Shown: piece by piece, positions 16,394 through 24,217 of the stretch | Layout of the letters: the number at the start of each line of letters is the position of its first letter | Numbering within the stretch: position 1 is the first letter of the stretch | DNA from: Kocuria rosea | Lineage (GTDB): Bacteria; Actinomycetota; Actinomycetes; Actinomycetales; Micrococcaceae | Direction of reading: 5' to 3' | Assembly (NCBI RefSeq): GCF_006094695.1 | Contig: NZ_CP035103.1 | Span: forward strand, 1,798,001-1,862,000 | DNA length: 64,000 nucleotides | Program-made: the position numbers and the translations under genes | Notes under the pieces: generated by a model | Seen by the model: the letters and a program-made list of their open reading frames with translations, nothing else | Told to the model about the DNA's origin: nothing | Database searches by the model: none

Positions 16394-16575
16394 GCCTACG
16401 AGGTGAGCTGTCGGGTTCGGGTGGGAGGCACCCGGCCGCCGAGCCTGCAGCTCCGGCGGCTTCACCCCAAGGTCCGGGTGCGGACCGGGTATGGTTCCCC
16501 CGCTTCTGCCAAGTCATTTCTGTGATGGGGACCCCGGCTGCCGGCAGAATTCGGCGAAGCACCCGGGGAAGCCGA
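16394..16575 (-). ncRNA. c-di-AMP riboswitch (ydaO-yuaA type) leader
   Basis: On the minus strand the leader of the NlpC/P60 gene shows the conserved blocks of this class: GCCGAATTCTGCCGGC near the 5' end, a GGGGGAACC segment, TTGGGGTGAAGCC in the middle, and CCGAACCCGACAGCTCACCTC followed by CGTAGGC at the 3' end. The final conserved block lies 20 bases before the ATG, next to the ribosome site. Identification is by consensus recognition; exact ends are approximate. Confidence 0.85.
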
Positions 16576-16986
16576 TGAGATCAGCCAACGGCACGCAGAG
16601 GACACTAGCGCCTAGATAACGAAAAGGTCACATTCCCTGTGGTGCCGGGAAAAGGCTTGCACCGGCCTCGCGCGGTCGCCGGCAAACCGGCCGGTAGCTC
16701 ACCATGCCTGGGGCACATTCGTTCCGGCGGGGTGGCGCCGCTAGCTGTCTTTCCTCCCGGTGCCCCCACTCATCGGGACCGCTCCGGGGAGGCTCTGACC
16801 TGCGGTATCGCGCCGATGGGCGCGGTGGGAGCTCGGATCCGCTGCCCCTTACTACCCGTGGAATTCTTCGGCCTGCGCCCGGTGCGGGGGGAGGTGAACC
16901 CCCGGGGGAGCTTCAGCGTCCCTCAAGGGTGTTCTCGGATTCTTTTACGAAACCGCCCAGTATTTTTTGGGGGAGTGAGCTGTTTT

Positions 16987-17002
16987 CTTCATGAAATCTT
17001 CA
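16987..17002 (+). promoter_or_regulatory. 11-bp-period direct-repeat box 4
   Basis: CTTCATGAAATCTTCA, the same sequence as box 8 on the other strand (TGAAGATTTCATGAAG). It could act on minus-strand transcription toward the riboswitch and NlpC/P60 gene. Confidence 0.5.
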
Positions 17003-17039
17003 TATCCAAGGGTGTCGACCAGGTGGGAAGAGTTGCTTT

Positions 17040-17055
17040 CTTCACGAGATCTTGA
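17040..17055 (+). promoter_or_regulatory. 11-bp-period direct-repeat box 5
   Basis: CTTCACGAGATCTTGA, 53 bases after box 4, in the same orientation; one central A is replaced by G compared with the consensus. Two boxes close together suggest cooperative binding. Confidence 0.45.
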
Positions 17056-17432
17056 AATTCATCCGGGTCCATGTATCGGACCGGTAGATCAATGGCCCGG
17101 GGCGAGGGGAGTAATTAAGCGGGTCCTTCGCTGTCGTTGGTGAGGCCAGGGTGGTCAGCGGCGGAGCCACTGGGCTGCCGGCTGCCACGTGGCTGGGCCG
17201 ATCAGTATTCCGGGGCCGATTGTGGACGCCGGGCGGTGCCGTCACCGCTGCCTCGATCGTGGTCACGGGCGGTTGATCCGCGATCCCCTCGCCCCGCAGG
17301 CGTTCCTCGACAAGGCCGGCACCGGGCGGGAGCAGTGCCGACCGTGGTGACCGTGCGGATCGGCATGGCGCAGGCCTTGCAGGGGGGTGAGGGTGGCCGC
17401 TTCCGGGCCGTTGGCGGCGGGGACGGTCGGAC

Positions 17433-18371
17433 CTACTGCTCGGCGGGGTGGGCCGGCTCCTCGCCGGGTGCGGCCTCGACGTGCTCTGGGCCCGCGGCCA
17501 CGTCGCGGACCGTGTGGCCTCCGAACTGGTTGCGCATCGCCGTGATCATCTTCATCGCCGGGGCCTGGTCCTGCCGGGAGGCGAACCGGGCGAAGAGGGC
17601 GCTGGAGATGGTCGGCACCGGGACCGCGAGGTCCAGGGCGGCCTCCACCGTCCAGCGGCCTTCGCCGGAGTCCTCGGCGTAGCCGGCGAGCCGGTCCAGG
17701 TGCTCGTCCTCGTTGAGCGCGTTCACCGCCAGGTCCAGCAGCCAGGACTTGATCACCGATCCCTCGCGCCAGGAGTTGAAGGTCTCCCGTACCGAGCGGA
17801 CGTGACCGGCGGCCTCGAGCAGTTCCCAGCCCTCGGCGTAGGCCTGCATGATCGCGTATTCGATGCCGTTGTGGACCATCTTCGCGAAGTGGCCCGCACC
17901 GTGCTCGCCGGCGTGGACGAAGCCGAACTCGCCGGCGGGTTTGAGCGAGTCGAAGATCGGCTGCGCCTTGGCCACGGTGCCCTCGTCCCCGCCGACCATG
18001 AGGGCGTAGCCCTGGGTGATGCCCCACACGCCGCCGGAGACCCCGCAGTCCAGGTACTCGATGCCCCGGTCCGCCAGTCTCCGGGCGCGGGGGGCGTCGT
18101 GGATCCACCGGGAGTTGCCGCCGTCGATGATCACGTCCCCCGTCCCGAGCAGCCCGGCCAGCTCGTCGATCACGGTGTCCACGACCGTGTCCGGCACCAT
18201 GACCCACACGACCCGGGGCGGGCTGCCGATCTGCTCCACCATGGCGGTGAGGCTCTCGGTGTCGGAGAGCTCCGGGTCGGTGTCGTAGCCGACGACGGTG
18301 TGGCCGGCCTCGCGCAACCGCTCACCCATGTTGCCGCCCATCTTGCCCAGTCCTACCAGTCCCACCTGCAT
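17433..18371 (-). CDS. gnd: 6-phosphogluconate dehydrogenase, decarboxylating (short type)
   Basis: A 312-residue enzyme converting 6-phosphogluconate to ribulose 5-phosphate and CO2 with reduction of NAD(P)+. The N-terminal Rossmann motif is VGLVGLGKMGGNMGERLREA, followed by VIIDGGNSRW, the substrate motif YLDCGVSGGVWGI and the catalytic-lysine region GHFAKMVHNGIEYAIMQAYAE. The length is that of the short GndA/YqeC-type, not the 470-residue E. coli type. The ATG at 18371 has an AGAAGGGAG ribosome site; an upstream in-frame ATG at 18428 is less likely. It stands alone between copper-related genes. With the phosphoketolase at 45286 it could feed pentose phosphates into a bypass of upper glycolysis (inference). 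Confidence 0.95.
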   Translation of the reverse strand: MQVGLVGLGKMGGNMGERLREAGHTVVGYDTDPELSDTESLTAMVEQIGSPPRVVWVMVPDTVVDTVIDELAGLLGTGDVIIDGGNSRWIHDAPRARRLADRGIEYLDCGVSGGVWGITQGYALMVGGDEGTVAKAQPIFDSLKPAGEFGFVHAGEHGAGHFAKMVHNGIEYAIMQAYAEGWELLEAAGHVRSVRETFNSWREGSVIKSWLLDLAVNALNEDEHLDRLAGYAEDSGEGRWTVEAALDLAVPVPTISSALFARFASRQDQAPAMKMITAMRNQFGGHTVRDVAAGPEHVEAAPGEEPAHPAEQ

Positions 18372-18841
18372 GGTGTGCTCCCTTCTCGGTCCTCCGCCGC
18401 TCAGACGGAGATCAGCTGGCAGGGTCACCCCACGGAGGAAGACCGCACAGACACAGCCCTCTTGTATCTAGCCAACAGGGACAGTTTCCTCCCCTCCATC
18501 CCAGGGTGTCCGCCACGTTCTCACGCTGTCGTCTGGGGCTGCCACACGACGTGCGGAACCGGTGCCGGACGGGCCCAGCCGCACGGATGCGTCCACGCGC
18601 GTGGCGCTGCTCCATGCCGACAAGCTCAACTAGCCCGCCGCGCCAGGGAAGGCCCCACGGTTCCAGGACCTCCTTCTTGAAGGTTCCGTGAAGATTCCCG
18701 CTCATCGCCCTGACATGGAGTTGATCACCGTTTAGATACAGCGCTGATAAGGCTACTGTCGGAAACATGGTGGATCGCAGGATCCGTCGGCACCAGATCG
18801 ATATACCGCACGAACCGCAGTATGAGAGAAGGAGCAGAACC
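18372..18841. other. Divergent intergenic 470 bases
   Basis: Upstream of gnd (minus) and of the Cys-rich copper protein (plus). It contains regulator box 6 at 18678-18693 and no convincing gene. Confidence 0.5.
18678..18693 (-). promoter_or_regulatory. 11-bp-period direct-repeat box 6
   Basis: Plus strand TGAAGGTTCCGTGAAG (CTTCACGGAACCTTCA on the minus strand), 149 bases before the copper-binding protein gene. Box 3 is 147 bases before its gene in the same relative orientation, so spacing is conserved. Confidence 0.6.
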
Positions 18842-19252
18842 ATGACTCATCACGTGAGCTCGATGCTGGAGACCTACCCGAAGGACCTGGGGGACATCGA
18901 CCAGCAAAAGTTGGCGGAGTGCATCGAGGCCTGTTTCGAGTGCGCCCAGACCTGTACCGCCTGCGCGGATGCCTGCCTGGCCGAGGACATGGTCGCGGAG
19001 CTGACCACGTGCATCCGTAAGAACCTGGACTGCGCCGACATCTGCGCGAGCACCGGCCGTGTGCTCTCCCGTCAGACCGGCAACAACGCCGAGGTCACCC
19101 GGGCCGTCCTGGAGGCATGCCGGGCCGCCTGCAAGGCCTGCGGCGACGAGTGCGCCCAGCACGCGGGTGAGCACGAGCACTGCCGCGTGTGCGCCGAGGC
19201 CTGCCGCCGCTGCGAGGCCGCCTGCGCGGACCTGATCTCCTCCCTGGGCTGA
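18842..19252 (+). CDS. Cys-rich four-helix-bundle copper-binding protein (DUF326/Csp-like)
   Basis: A 136-residue protein with 18 cysteines arranged in CxxxC and CxxC patterns along predicted helices: CIEACFECAQTCTACADACL, then CIRKNLDCADIC, CRAACKACGDECAQH and CRVCAEACRRCEAAC. This is the copper-storage (Csp) and DUF326 four-helix-bundle architecture, in which Cys lining the bundle core bind many Cu(I) ions. There is no signal peptide, so it is cytosolic like Csp3. The ATG at 18842 follows GAAGGAG. It heads a run of three plus-strand copper-related genes with the DUF305 proteins at 19298 and 20153, and regulator box 6 lies upstream. Confidence 0.92.
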   Translation: MTHHVSSMLETYPKDLGDIDQQKLAECIEACFECAQTCTACADACLAEDMVAELTTCIRKNLDCADICASTGRVLSRQTGNNAEVTRAVLEACRAACKACGDECAQHAGEHEHCRVCAEACRRCEAACADLISSLG

Positions 19253-19297
19253 GACGGGCCGAGCACTGACCTGACGCAGGAAAGGTAAAGGACGAGC

Positions 19298-19924
19298 ATG
19301 GAAGAACAGAGCGTGATCTCGGGCAAACGGCGCCTTCGGCGGCGTGTTCCTGCCGCGGCCGCGTCGGCCGTTCTGGCTCTCGGGGCGGTGACCGGCACAG
19401 GGGTGGCGACGGCGGCCCCGGCCTTCGCCGATGCCCCGGCCGGCAACGAGCAAGCCGCCAGCTTCGAGGTGGAGTTCCTGAAGAGCATGATCGACCACCA
19501 CTACATGGCGGTCGTGATGGCTCAGGAGTGCGTGGACAAGGCCGTGCACCCGGAGCTGGCCGCGATGTGCGAGGACATCATCACGGTCCAGAACCAGGAG
19601 ATCGAGCAGATGCAGACCTGGCTGCAGGAGTGGTACGGAATCACCTATGAGCCCCAGCTGTCCACCGGTGACATGGCTTCGATGCAACGGCTGGACCAGT
19701 TCACCGGGGCCGAGTATGAGATCCGGTTCATGCAGTCGATGATCCGCCACCACTGGGCGGCGGTCCGGGAGGCCGAGACCTGCCTGGACCGCGCCGAGCA
19801 CCAGGACCTGCTGCAGCTGTGCCAGAACATCAAAACGGTCCAGCTGAGCGAGATCGCACAGATGCAGATCTGGCTCGAGGAGTGGTACGACCGCCAAGGC
19901 GGCCGCCCCGCCGCCACCGCCTGA
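19298..19924 (+). CDS. Secreted DUF305 protein, two domains
   Basis: A 208-residue protein with an N-terminal signal (RRRVPAAAASAVLALGAVTG, AFA-like cleavage) and two DUF305 repeats. The first contains FLKSMIDHHYMAVVMAQECV and ends with QNQEIEQMQTWLQEWYG; the second contains FMQSMIRHHWAAVREAETCL and ends with LSEIAQMQIWLEEWYD. Each repeat has the paired His (DHH/RHH) thought to bind metal, and both have an extra Cys a few residues on, which the other DUF305 proteins here lack. It lies 45 bases after the Cys-rich copper protein, probably in one transcript. Confidence 0.9.
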   Translation: MEEQSVISGKRRLRRRVPAAAASAVLALGAVTGTGVATAAPAFADAPAGNEQAASFEVEFLKSMIDHHYMAVVMAQECVDKAVHPELAAMCEDIITVQNQEIEQMQTWLQEWYGITYEPQLSTGDMASMQRLDQFTGAEYEIRFMQSMIRHHWAAVREAETCLDRAEHQDLLQLCQNIKTVQLSEIAQMQIWLEEWYDRQGGRPAATA

Positions 19925-20152
19925 TCGACCCGCTGACCGGCCGATGGCCATCTACACCATCTGCCGGTAAAAGACGGGGCCTGCCCCTGCACGCACGAGC
20001 TGCACGGGGGAGGTTCCGTCTTCCCCCCATACCGCCCACTACTGCCTGGCGTTTGCTTCACCGCGGTGCACGAATGGTCCCGGTGTCGAACCGCCCGGCA
20101 TCCGCCGAGCCGGTATCGAGGGACCGGCTCATCGCCCGAGAGGGAATCTGCC

Positions 20153-20842
20153 ATGCACTACATTTCATTAGGCCGCCGTACCGCGGCCGCCGCCTCCGCG
20201 GCCGCGGTGGCCACTGCGTTGCTGGGCGGAGCCGCTGCGCCGGCATCCGCCCACTGGGAGGCCGCCCCGGTGTCCTCCCACAGTCAGACGGAGATGCTCC
20301 AGCCGGACCCGACTTCCCCGACCGCCTACGAGTTCGGTGAGACCCTGGCCGGGCTGGAGGGCGAGGAACTGGAGATCACGTTCCTGGCCGAGATCATTCC
20401 GCACCACCGGGCCGCGATCGAGATGGCCCAGCTGGAGCTCGAGCGCGGGACCAGCCCGGACATCCGCACCCACGCGGAGAACATCATCGCCAATCAGCAG
20501 CACCAGATTGACCAGTTCACCACCTGGTTGGAGGAGTGGTACGGGCTGACCCCTGAAGAGGCCATGGCCCAGGCCCCGGCAGAAGCCCAGGAGGAGATGA
20601 AGATCCTGGAGGAGGAGACCCAGATGATGATCGAGGAGCTGTCGGCCGTTGAGGCCGGTGAGGACTTCGATGTCGCTTTCGTGCAGAAGATGATTCCACA
20701 CCACAACAGCGGGATCATCGAGTTCCTCGAGCCGCAGTCCCGCGCCGTGCACCCGCAACTGCGCGTGGCGGCCACCTCGGGGATCACCACCCAGCAGGCC
20801 CAGGTCGCGGACTTCCGCACCTGGCTCGCCGGCCGCGCCTGA
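20153..20842 (+). CDS. Secreted DUF305 protein, two domains
   Basis: A 229-residue protein with a signal peptide (RTAAAASAAAVATALLGGAA, cleavage near ASA-HW) so that mature protein begins with His. Two DUF305 repeats follow: FLAEIIPHHRAAIEMAQLEL with a TWLEEWYGLTPEEA linker, and FVQKMIPHHNSGIIEFLEPQ ending in FRTWLAG. A Glu/Met-rich stretch (EEMKILEEETQMMIEELS) separates them. The ATG at 20153 is chosen because it starts the signal peptide. The gene lies in the same direction as the preceding DUF305 gene but 228 bases away, and it is followed by a strong hairpin. A copper-binding role is by family analogy. Confidence 0.88.
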   Translation: MHYISLGRRTAAAASAAAVATALLGGAAAPASAHWEAAPVSSHSQTEMLQPDPTSPTAYEFGETLAGLEGEELEITFLAEIIPHHRAAIEMAQLELERGTSPDIRTHAENIIANQQHQIDQFTTWLEEWYGLTPEEAMAQAPAEAQEEMKILEEETQMMIEELSAVEAGEDFDVAFVQKMIPHHNSGIIEFLEPQSRAVHPQLRVAATSGITTQQAQVADFRTWLAGRA

Positions 20843-20862
20843 TCACCGAGCTGAAACGGCGC

Positions 20863-20900
20863 GATCGGTGGGGCCGCCCGTTAGGGTGGCCCCACCGATC
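20863..20900 (+). terminator. Hairpin between DUF305 and the complex I-like operon
   Basis: Perfect 13-bp stem, GATCGGTGGGGCC with GGCCCCACCGATC, and a 12-base loop. No T-run follows, but the stem is long enough to separate the two transcription units. Confidence 0.6.
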
Positions 20901-20945
20901 AACGACAGACTTCCATGTTCCGACCGCGCGAAAGGGGAGACCGTC

Positions 20946-21290
20946 GTGTACTCCGGAATCGTGACCATGGCCCTGGTGGCGATGTCGGTCGTCGTTCTCC
21001 TCTACGCGCTGCACCGCACAGCCGTGATCACGGCCGACCCGCTGACGGTGCTGCCCGCTCAGTCCGGGTGGATGCCCCAGGAGCACGCGCTGTCCCGGTT
21101 CCACGCCCGCTGGTACCTCGCCTCGATCGTGTTCCTGGCCTTCGACGTCGAGATGCTCTTCATGTATCCGTGGGCGGTGGTCGTGATCGAGAAGGGGATC
21201 TCCGCGGTCGTGGAGATGTTCCTGTTCCTCGGGGCCCTGCTCGTCGCCGTGGCCTGGGCCTGGCGAGAAGGAGCCTTCCGATGGGCCTAA
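20946..21290 (+). CDS. nuoA: Complex I membrane subunit A-like protein
   Basis: A 114-residue three-helix membrane protein matching NuoA. The motif SRFHARWYLASIVFLAFDVE, then MLFMYPWAVV, is the conserved TM2 block with the DVE acid. In canonical NuoA the loop before it contains a YECG-type sequence; here it reads PAQSGWMPQEHAL, so the usual Glu and Cys of the loop are missing. The GTG at 20946 follows AAAGGGGAGA. It is the first gene of an eight-gene operon with tight overlaps (next start 21281). It belongs to a complex I-like assembly without the peripheral arm. Confidence 0.9.
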   Translation: MYSGIVTMALVAMSVVVLLYALHRTAVITADPLTVLPAQSGWMPQEHALSRFHARWYLASIVFLAFDVEMLFMYPWAVVVIEKGISAVVEMFLFLGALLVAVAWAWREGAFRWA

Positions 21291-22423
21291 GCGATGCTCT
21301 CGCCCGGCTCGCGGTCCGGGCCGCCCAGGTCCTCGTCGTCGAGGTCCCCGGGCACTGGGCTACCCGCATGGAGCTCGAGCACCAGGCGCTCCGCCGCGGG
21401 TGGCGGCCGGCCTGGACACCAGCGGACGCGGACGTCCTGGCGGTGTGCGGTGCCCCTGGCCCCGAGCTCTCGGAGCTCGTGGACCGGCTCTGGGAGCAGA
21501 TGCCCGGCCCCCGAGTCCGCGCCGACATCACCTCGCCCGCAGCCGTGGGACCCGCCCTCGACGACGCCGCAGCCCTCCTTCTCGATACCACCCACCAACG
21601 GAAGGACGCCCAGGAGCGCGCGCAGGAACCCGAGATCCCCGAGGACGCGGATCATGGGGGCCACGGCGAGATGGACCACGGCGAGATGGACCACGGCGAG
21701 ATGGACCACGGCGGTCATGGCGGCATGGACCACAGTGGCCACGGCGGGATGGACATGGCCCCGGGGGGAATCGCCCTGGCCGGGAGCGGGGAGGACCGTG
21801 ACGGGCTGGAGATGGACGTGCTCCACCTTCCGCTCGGGCCCGTCCTGCCGTTCTGGCCGGCCGGGCTCGTGCTGCGCTGCTCCCTGCAGGGGGATGTCGT
21901 GGTCGACGCCGAAGCCTCCGTGGTCGACGGCGCCGGAGCAGGCGGACCGGGTCCCGGTCCCGCGCCGGCGGCGGTGGTGTGGTGCGACCAGGTCGTGGCG
22001 CTGCTGGCCCTGGCCGGGGCCGAGGACGCGGCAGCCGGCGCCCGCCGCACCCGGGACGCCCTCCTGCACGGCGATCGGGGCGCCGCCCGGGACGCCGCCG
22101 AGCGGCTGCACCGGACGATCCGGAGATCACGGCTGCTCCGCTGGTCGCTACGAGGCGTGCTCCCGCTCGACCCGTCCGCTCTGGAGCACCACGGGCTACC
22201 GCGGCACTGCCTCGGGGACGCCCACGACCGGCTGCTGTCCCGGGTGGAACGGATCCGGGCCGAGGCCGGTGGCGCGGAGCCGGTCCCGGTGGAGGACGCC
22301 GCGGTGCCGTGGGCGGTGCTGCCGGAGCTGGTGACCGGGCTGGAGCTGGGCTCCGTGCGGCTGGCCGTGGCGAGCCTGGACCTCCAGCCGCACCCTGCCG
22401 TCCAGGCGGTGGGGCATGGCTGA
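21281..22423 (+). CDS. Degenerate NuoB/NuoD-like fusion with His/Met-rich linker
   Basis: A 380-residue soluble protein in the place where NuoB, C and D normally lie. Residues 48-80 (ADADVLAVCGAPGPELSELV, then DRLWEQMPGPRV) follow the NuoB pattern ADVLIVAGT...RxYDQMPEP, but the Fe-S ligand cysteines of N2 are absent. Residues 177-215 (DVLHLPLGPVLPFWPAGLVL, then RCSLQGDVVVDAE) follow the NuoD start (LNMGPQHPxxHGVLRL...DGE), but the quinone-site His residues are lost. Between them (124-159) is a linker of HGG, GEMDH repeats (three tandem 15-base units) and GGM. It overlaps nuoA by 10 bases. I infer a non-catalytic cap or docking subunit, possibly metal-binding. Confidence 0.7.
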   Translation: MGLSDALARLAVRAAQVLVVEVPGHWATRMELEHQALRRGWRPAWTPADADVLAVCGAPGPELSELVDRLWEQMPGPRVRADITSPAAVGPALDDAAALLLDTTHQRKDAQERAQEPEIPEDADHGGHGEMDHGEMDHGEMDHGGHGGMDHSGHGGMDMAPGGIALAGSGEDRDGLEMDVLHLPLGPVLPFWPAGLVLRCSLQGDVVVDAEASVVDGAGAGGPGPGPAPAAVVWCDQVVALLALAGAEDAAAGARRTRDALLHGDRGAARDAAERLHRTIRRSRLLRWSLRGVLPLDPSALEHHGLPRHCLGDAHDRLLSRVERIRAEAGGAEPVPVEDAAVPWAVLPELVTGLELGSVRLAVASLDLQPHPAVQAVGHG

Positions 22424-23351
22424 GAGCGTGGTGACGACCGTCCCCGGCGGATGGGCCGTGCTGGCGGGGATCCTCCTGTGCGGCCTGGCCTTCTTCGCCG
22501 TGGCCCTGGACGCGGCGCTCTCGGCCCGGGCGCAGGGCAACGGCGGCGGGTGGGGCGCGCCGCTGGGCCGGACGGCGCGGCTGCTGCGGCAGCGGCGCCG
22601 GACCACCGTGGCCGCGGACACCCTGCTGTGGCGGGTCGGCGGCGCGGGCATGCTGGTCGGGGCGTTCCTGATGATCGCGGTGATCCCGCTGGGGGAGTGG
22701 ACGCTGGCGGACCTGGACGTCGGCGTCGTGTGGTTCAACACCGTGGACGTCATGGTCTGGGCGCTGGTCTGGCTGGCGGGGTGGGGCGCGAACTCCACCC
22801 ACGGTCTGGTGGGCGGCTACCGTTTCCTCGCCCACGGGCTGGCCTACGAGCTGCCGCTGATGTTCGCCCTGGTGGCCCCGGCGATCGCCGCCGGCAGCCT
22901 GGCCGTGGGGGACGTCGCCGCGGCCCAGGACGGCATGTGGTTCGTGGTGTGGATGCCGGTGGCGTTCCTCGTCTTCCTCATCGGCGTGACCGGCTTCTCC
23001 GTGTGGGGGCCCTTCGCCCCGGCGCTGGCCGCCGACCTCGGCGGCGGCGTGCTGGCCGAGCTCTCGGGGGTCGACCGCCTCGTCCTCCAGGCCGGGCGCT
23101 ACCTGTTCCTCACCGCCGGCGCCGCCTTCTCGGTGCCGCTCTTCCTCGGTGGCGGCGCCGGGCCCGTCCTGCCCGACTGGGCGTGGGTCCTGGTGAAGAC
23201 CGTGGCCGTGCTGGCGGTGCTCGTGTGGCTGCGCCGGAGGATCCCGCTGCTGCGCCCGGACCGGTTCATGGAGATCGGATGGATGGTCCTGCTCCCGGCC
23301 GCCGTCCTCCAGGACCTGGTCGTGTCCCTCGTCGTCGTCTGGAAGGGCTGA
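22416..23351 (+). CDS. nuoH: Complex I membrane subunit H-like protein
   Basis: A 311-residue, eight-helix protein matching NuoH. Recognisable blocks are VWFNTVDVMVWALVWLAGWG, the loop NSTHGLVGGYRFLAHGLAYE followed by LPLMFALV, and LRRRIPLLRPDRFMEIGWMV near the C-terminus. The family's charged quinone-channel loop (RxPFDLPEAExELVxGxxTEYSG) is reduced here to GPFAPALAADLGGGVLAELSG: the first Asp and the PEAE acids are gone, while the Asp in ADL and the Glu before SG remain. This matches loss of normal quinone coupling. It overlaps the preceding gene by 8 bases. Confidence 0.9.
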   Translation: MAESVVTTVPGGWAVLAGILLCGLAFFAVALDAALSARAQGNGGGWGAPLGRTARLLRQRRRTTVAADTLLWRVGGAGMLVGAFLMIAVIPLGEWTLADLDVGVVWFNTVDVMVWALVWLAGWGANSTHGLVGGYRFLAHGLAYELPLMFALVAPAIAAGSLAVGDVAAAQDGMWFVVWMPVAFLVFLIGVTGFSVWGPFAPALAADLGGGVLAELSGVDRLVLQAGRYLFLTAGAAFSVPLFLGGGAGPVLPDWAWVLVKTVAVLAVLVWLRRRIPLLRPDRFMEIGWMVLLPAAVLQDLVVSLVVVWKG

Positions 23352-23354
23352 GCC

Positions 23355-23918
23355 GTGCTGGTCGGAATCGTGTTCTGGGTCCTCGCCGTGGTGGCCGTGG
23401 CCGCGGGGGCGCTCGTGTTCGTGGTGGACTCCATGGCCCGGGCCACCTATGCCCTGGCGCTGTCCTTCATCGCCGTGGGGGTGCAGATCCTGCTGCTGGG
23501 CCAGAGCTACCTGGGGATCATCACGATCCTCATGATGGTCATGGAGATGGCCGTGATGGCGGTCTACATGGTGATGTTCATGGGCATGAACCCCGCACTG
23601 ATGCCCATGGACATGACCCACGGGAAGAAGACCGCGATCGGCGCCTCGGCCGGGGTCTTCGTGCTGCTGGCCGCCGGCGCCCTGCTCGTCCCGTGGCCGC
23701 AGCGCCGCGGCGCCCCGCCCGAGGACCTCACGCACGCGCTGGGCCTGGAGATCATGGGCGAGAAGATGCTGGTCATGGCCGTGGTGGGCCCGGTCATGGT
23801 CGCCACCATCGTGGCCGGAGTGGTCCTGGCCGCCCACCGCACCCGCTACGACCGGCTCGGTGACGACCTGCGCCGCCGCCCGGCCGACGACCCCCAGCCG
23901 GGAGGCGTGGGCCGATGA
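23355..23918 (+). CDS. nuoJ: Complex I membrane subunit J-like protein
   Basis: A 187-residue, five-helix protein matching NuoJ. It starts at the GTG at 23355 just after the nuoH stop. It has an N-terminal helix (IVFWVLAVVAVAAGALVFVV), a Met-rich TM3 (ITILMMVMEMAVMAVYMVMF, replacing the family's QxxVYxGAIxVLFxFVVM type sequence) and a long loop before the last helix. The high Met content of TM3 and of the following segment (MGMNPALMPMDM) is unusual and fits the copper theme, although hydrophobic Met in membrane helices is not proof of metal binding. The stop overlaps nuoK by ATGA. Confidence 0.88.
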   Translation: MLVGIVFWVLAVVAVAAGALVFVVDSMARATYALALSFIAVGVQILLLGQSYLGIITILMMVMEMAVMAVYMVMFMGMNPALMPMDMTHGKKTAIGASAGVFVLLAAGALLVPWPQRRGAPPEDLTHALGLEIMGEKMLVMAVVGPVMVATIVAGVVLAAHRTRYDRLGDDLRRRPADDPQPGGVGR

Positions 23919-24217
23919 CCCTGGAAGCCGTGCTCGTCGTGGCCGCCGCACTGTTCGCGGTGGGGCTCTACGGCGCCCTGTCCCAGCAGGTGGTGGTGAT
24001 GGTGATGATGGGCCTGGAGCTGATGATCAACGGGGTGCTCCTGGCCGCCGCAGGGTTCTGGTGGTTCCTCGCCCCGGACCCCTCCGGGCAGGTGCTGCTG
24101 CTGGTGGTCCTGGCGGCCATGACCGTGGAGATGGCCATGGGCTTCGCCGTGGCCACGCTGCTGCACCGCAGACGGCAGACCGACATGACCGACATGGCCG
24201 AGGAGCTCTCCCGATGA
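23915..24217 (+). CDS. nuoK: Complex I membrane subunit K-like protein
   Basis: A 100-residue three-helix protein, the usual NuoK length. Both membrane glutamates of the proton path are kept: one in MMGLELMINGVLL and one in MTVEMAMGFAVATLL. In family members these two acids link the quinone site to the antiporter-like subunits. Thus the proton-conducting chain is at least partly preserved even though NuoH and NuoN have lost acids. It overlaps nuoJ and nuoL by four bases each. Confidence 0.93.
   Translation: MTLEAVLVVAAALFAVGLYGALSQQVVVMVMMGLELMINGVLLAAAGFWWFLAPDPSGQVLLLVVLAAMTVEMAMGFAVATLLHRRRQTDMTDMAEELSR

Larger units (their letters stand above)
16576..17432. other. Intergenic 857 bases
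   Basis: Long region between the riboswitch and the end of gnd. It contains regulator boxes 4 and 5. ORFs here lack ribosome sites and recognisable products. It probably includes the promoter of the NlpC/P60 transcript. Confidence 0.5.

Noticed and set aside
16639..17055. 138-residue plus-strand ORF between the riboswitch and gnd
   Set aside because: No ribosome site or family; composition changes along its length, and it contains two regulator boxes.
21528..23951. 807-residue minus-strand ORF across the complex I genes
   Set aside because: Antisense shadow of high-GC genes: His/Pro/Gly/Arg-biased, no family, while the plus strand encodes clear NuoH and NuoJ.
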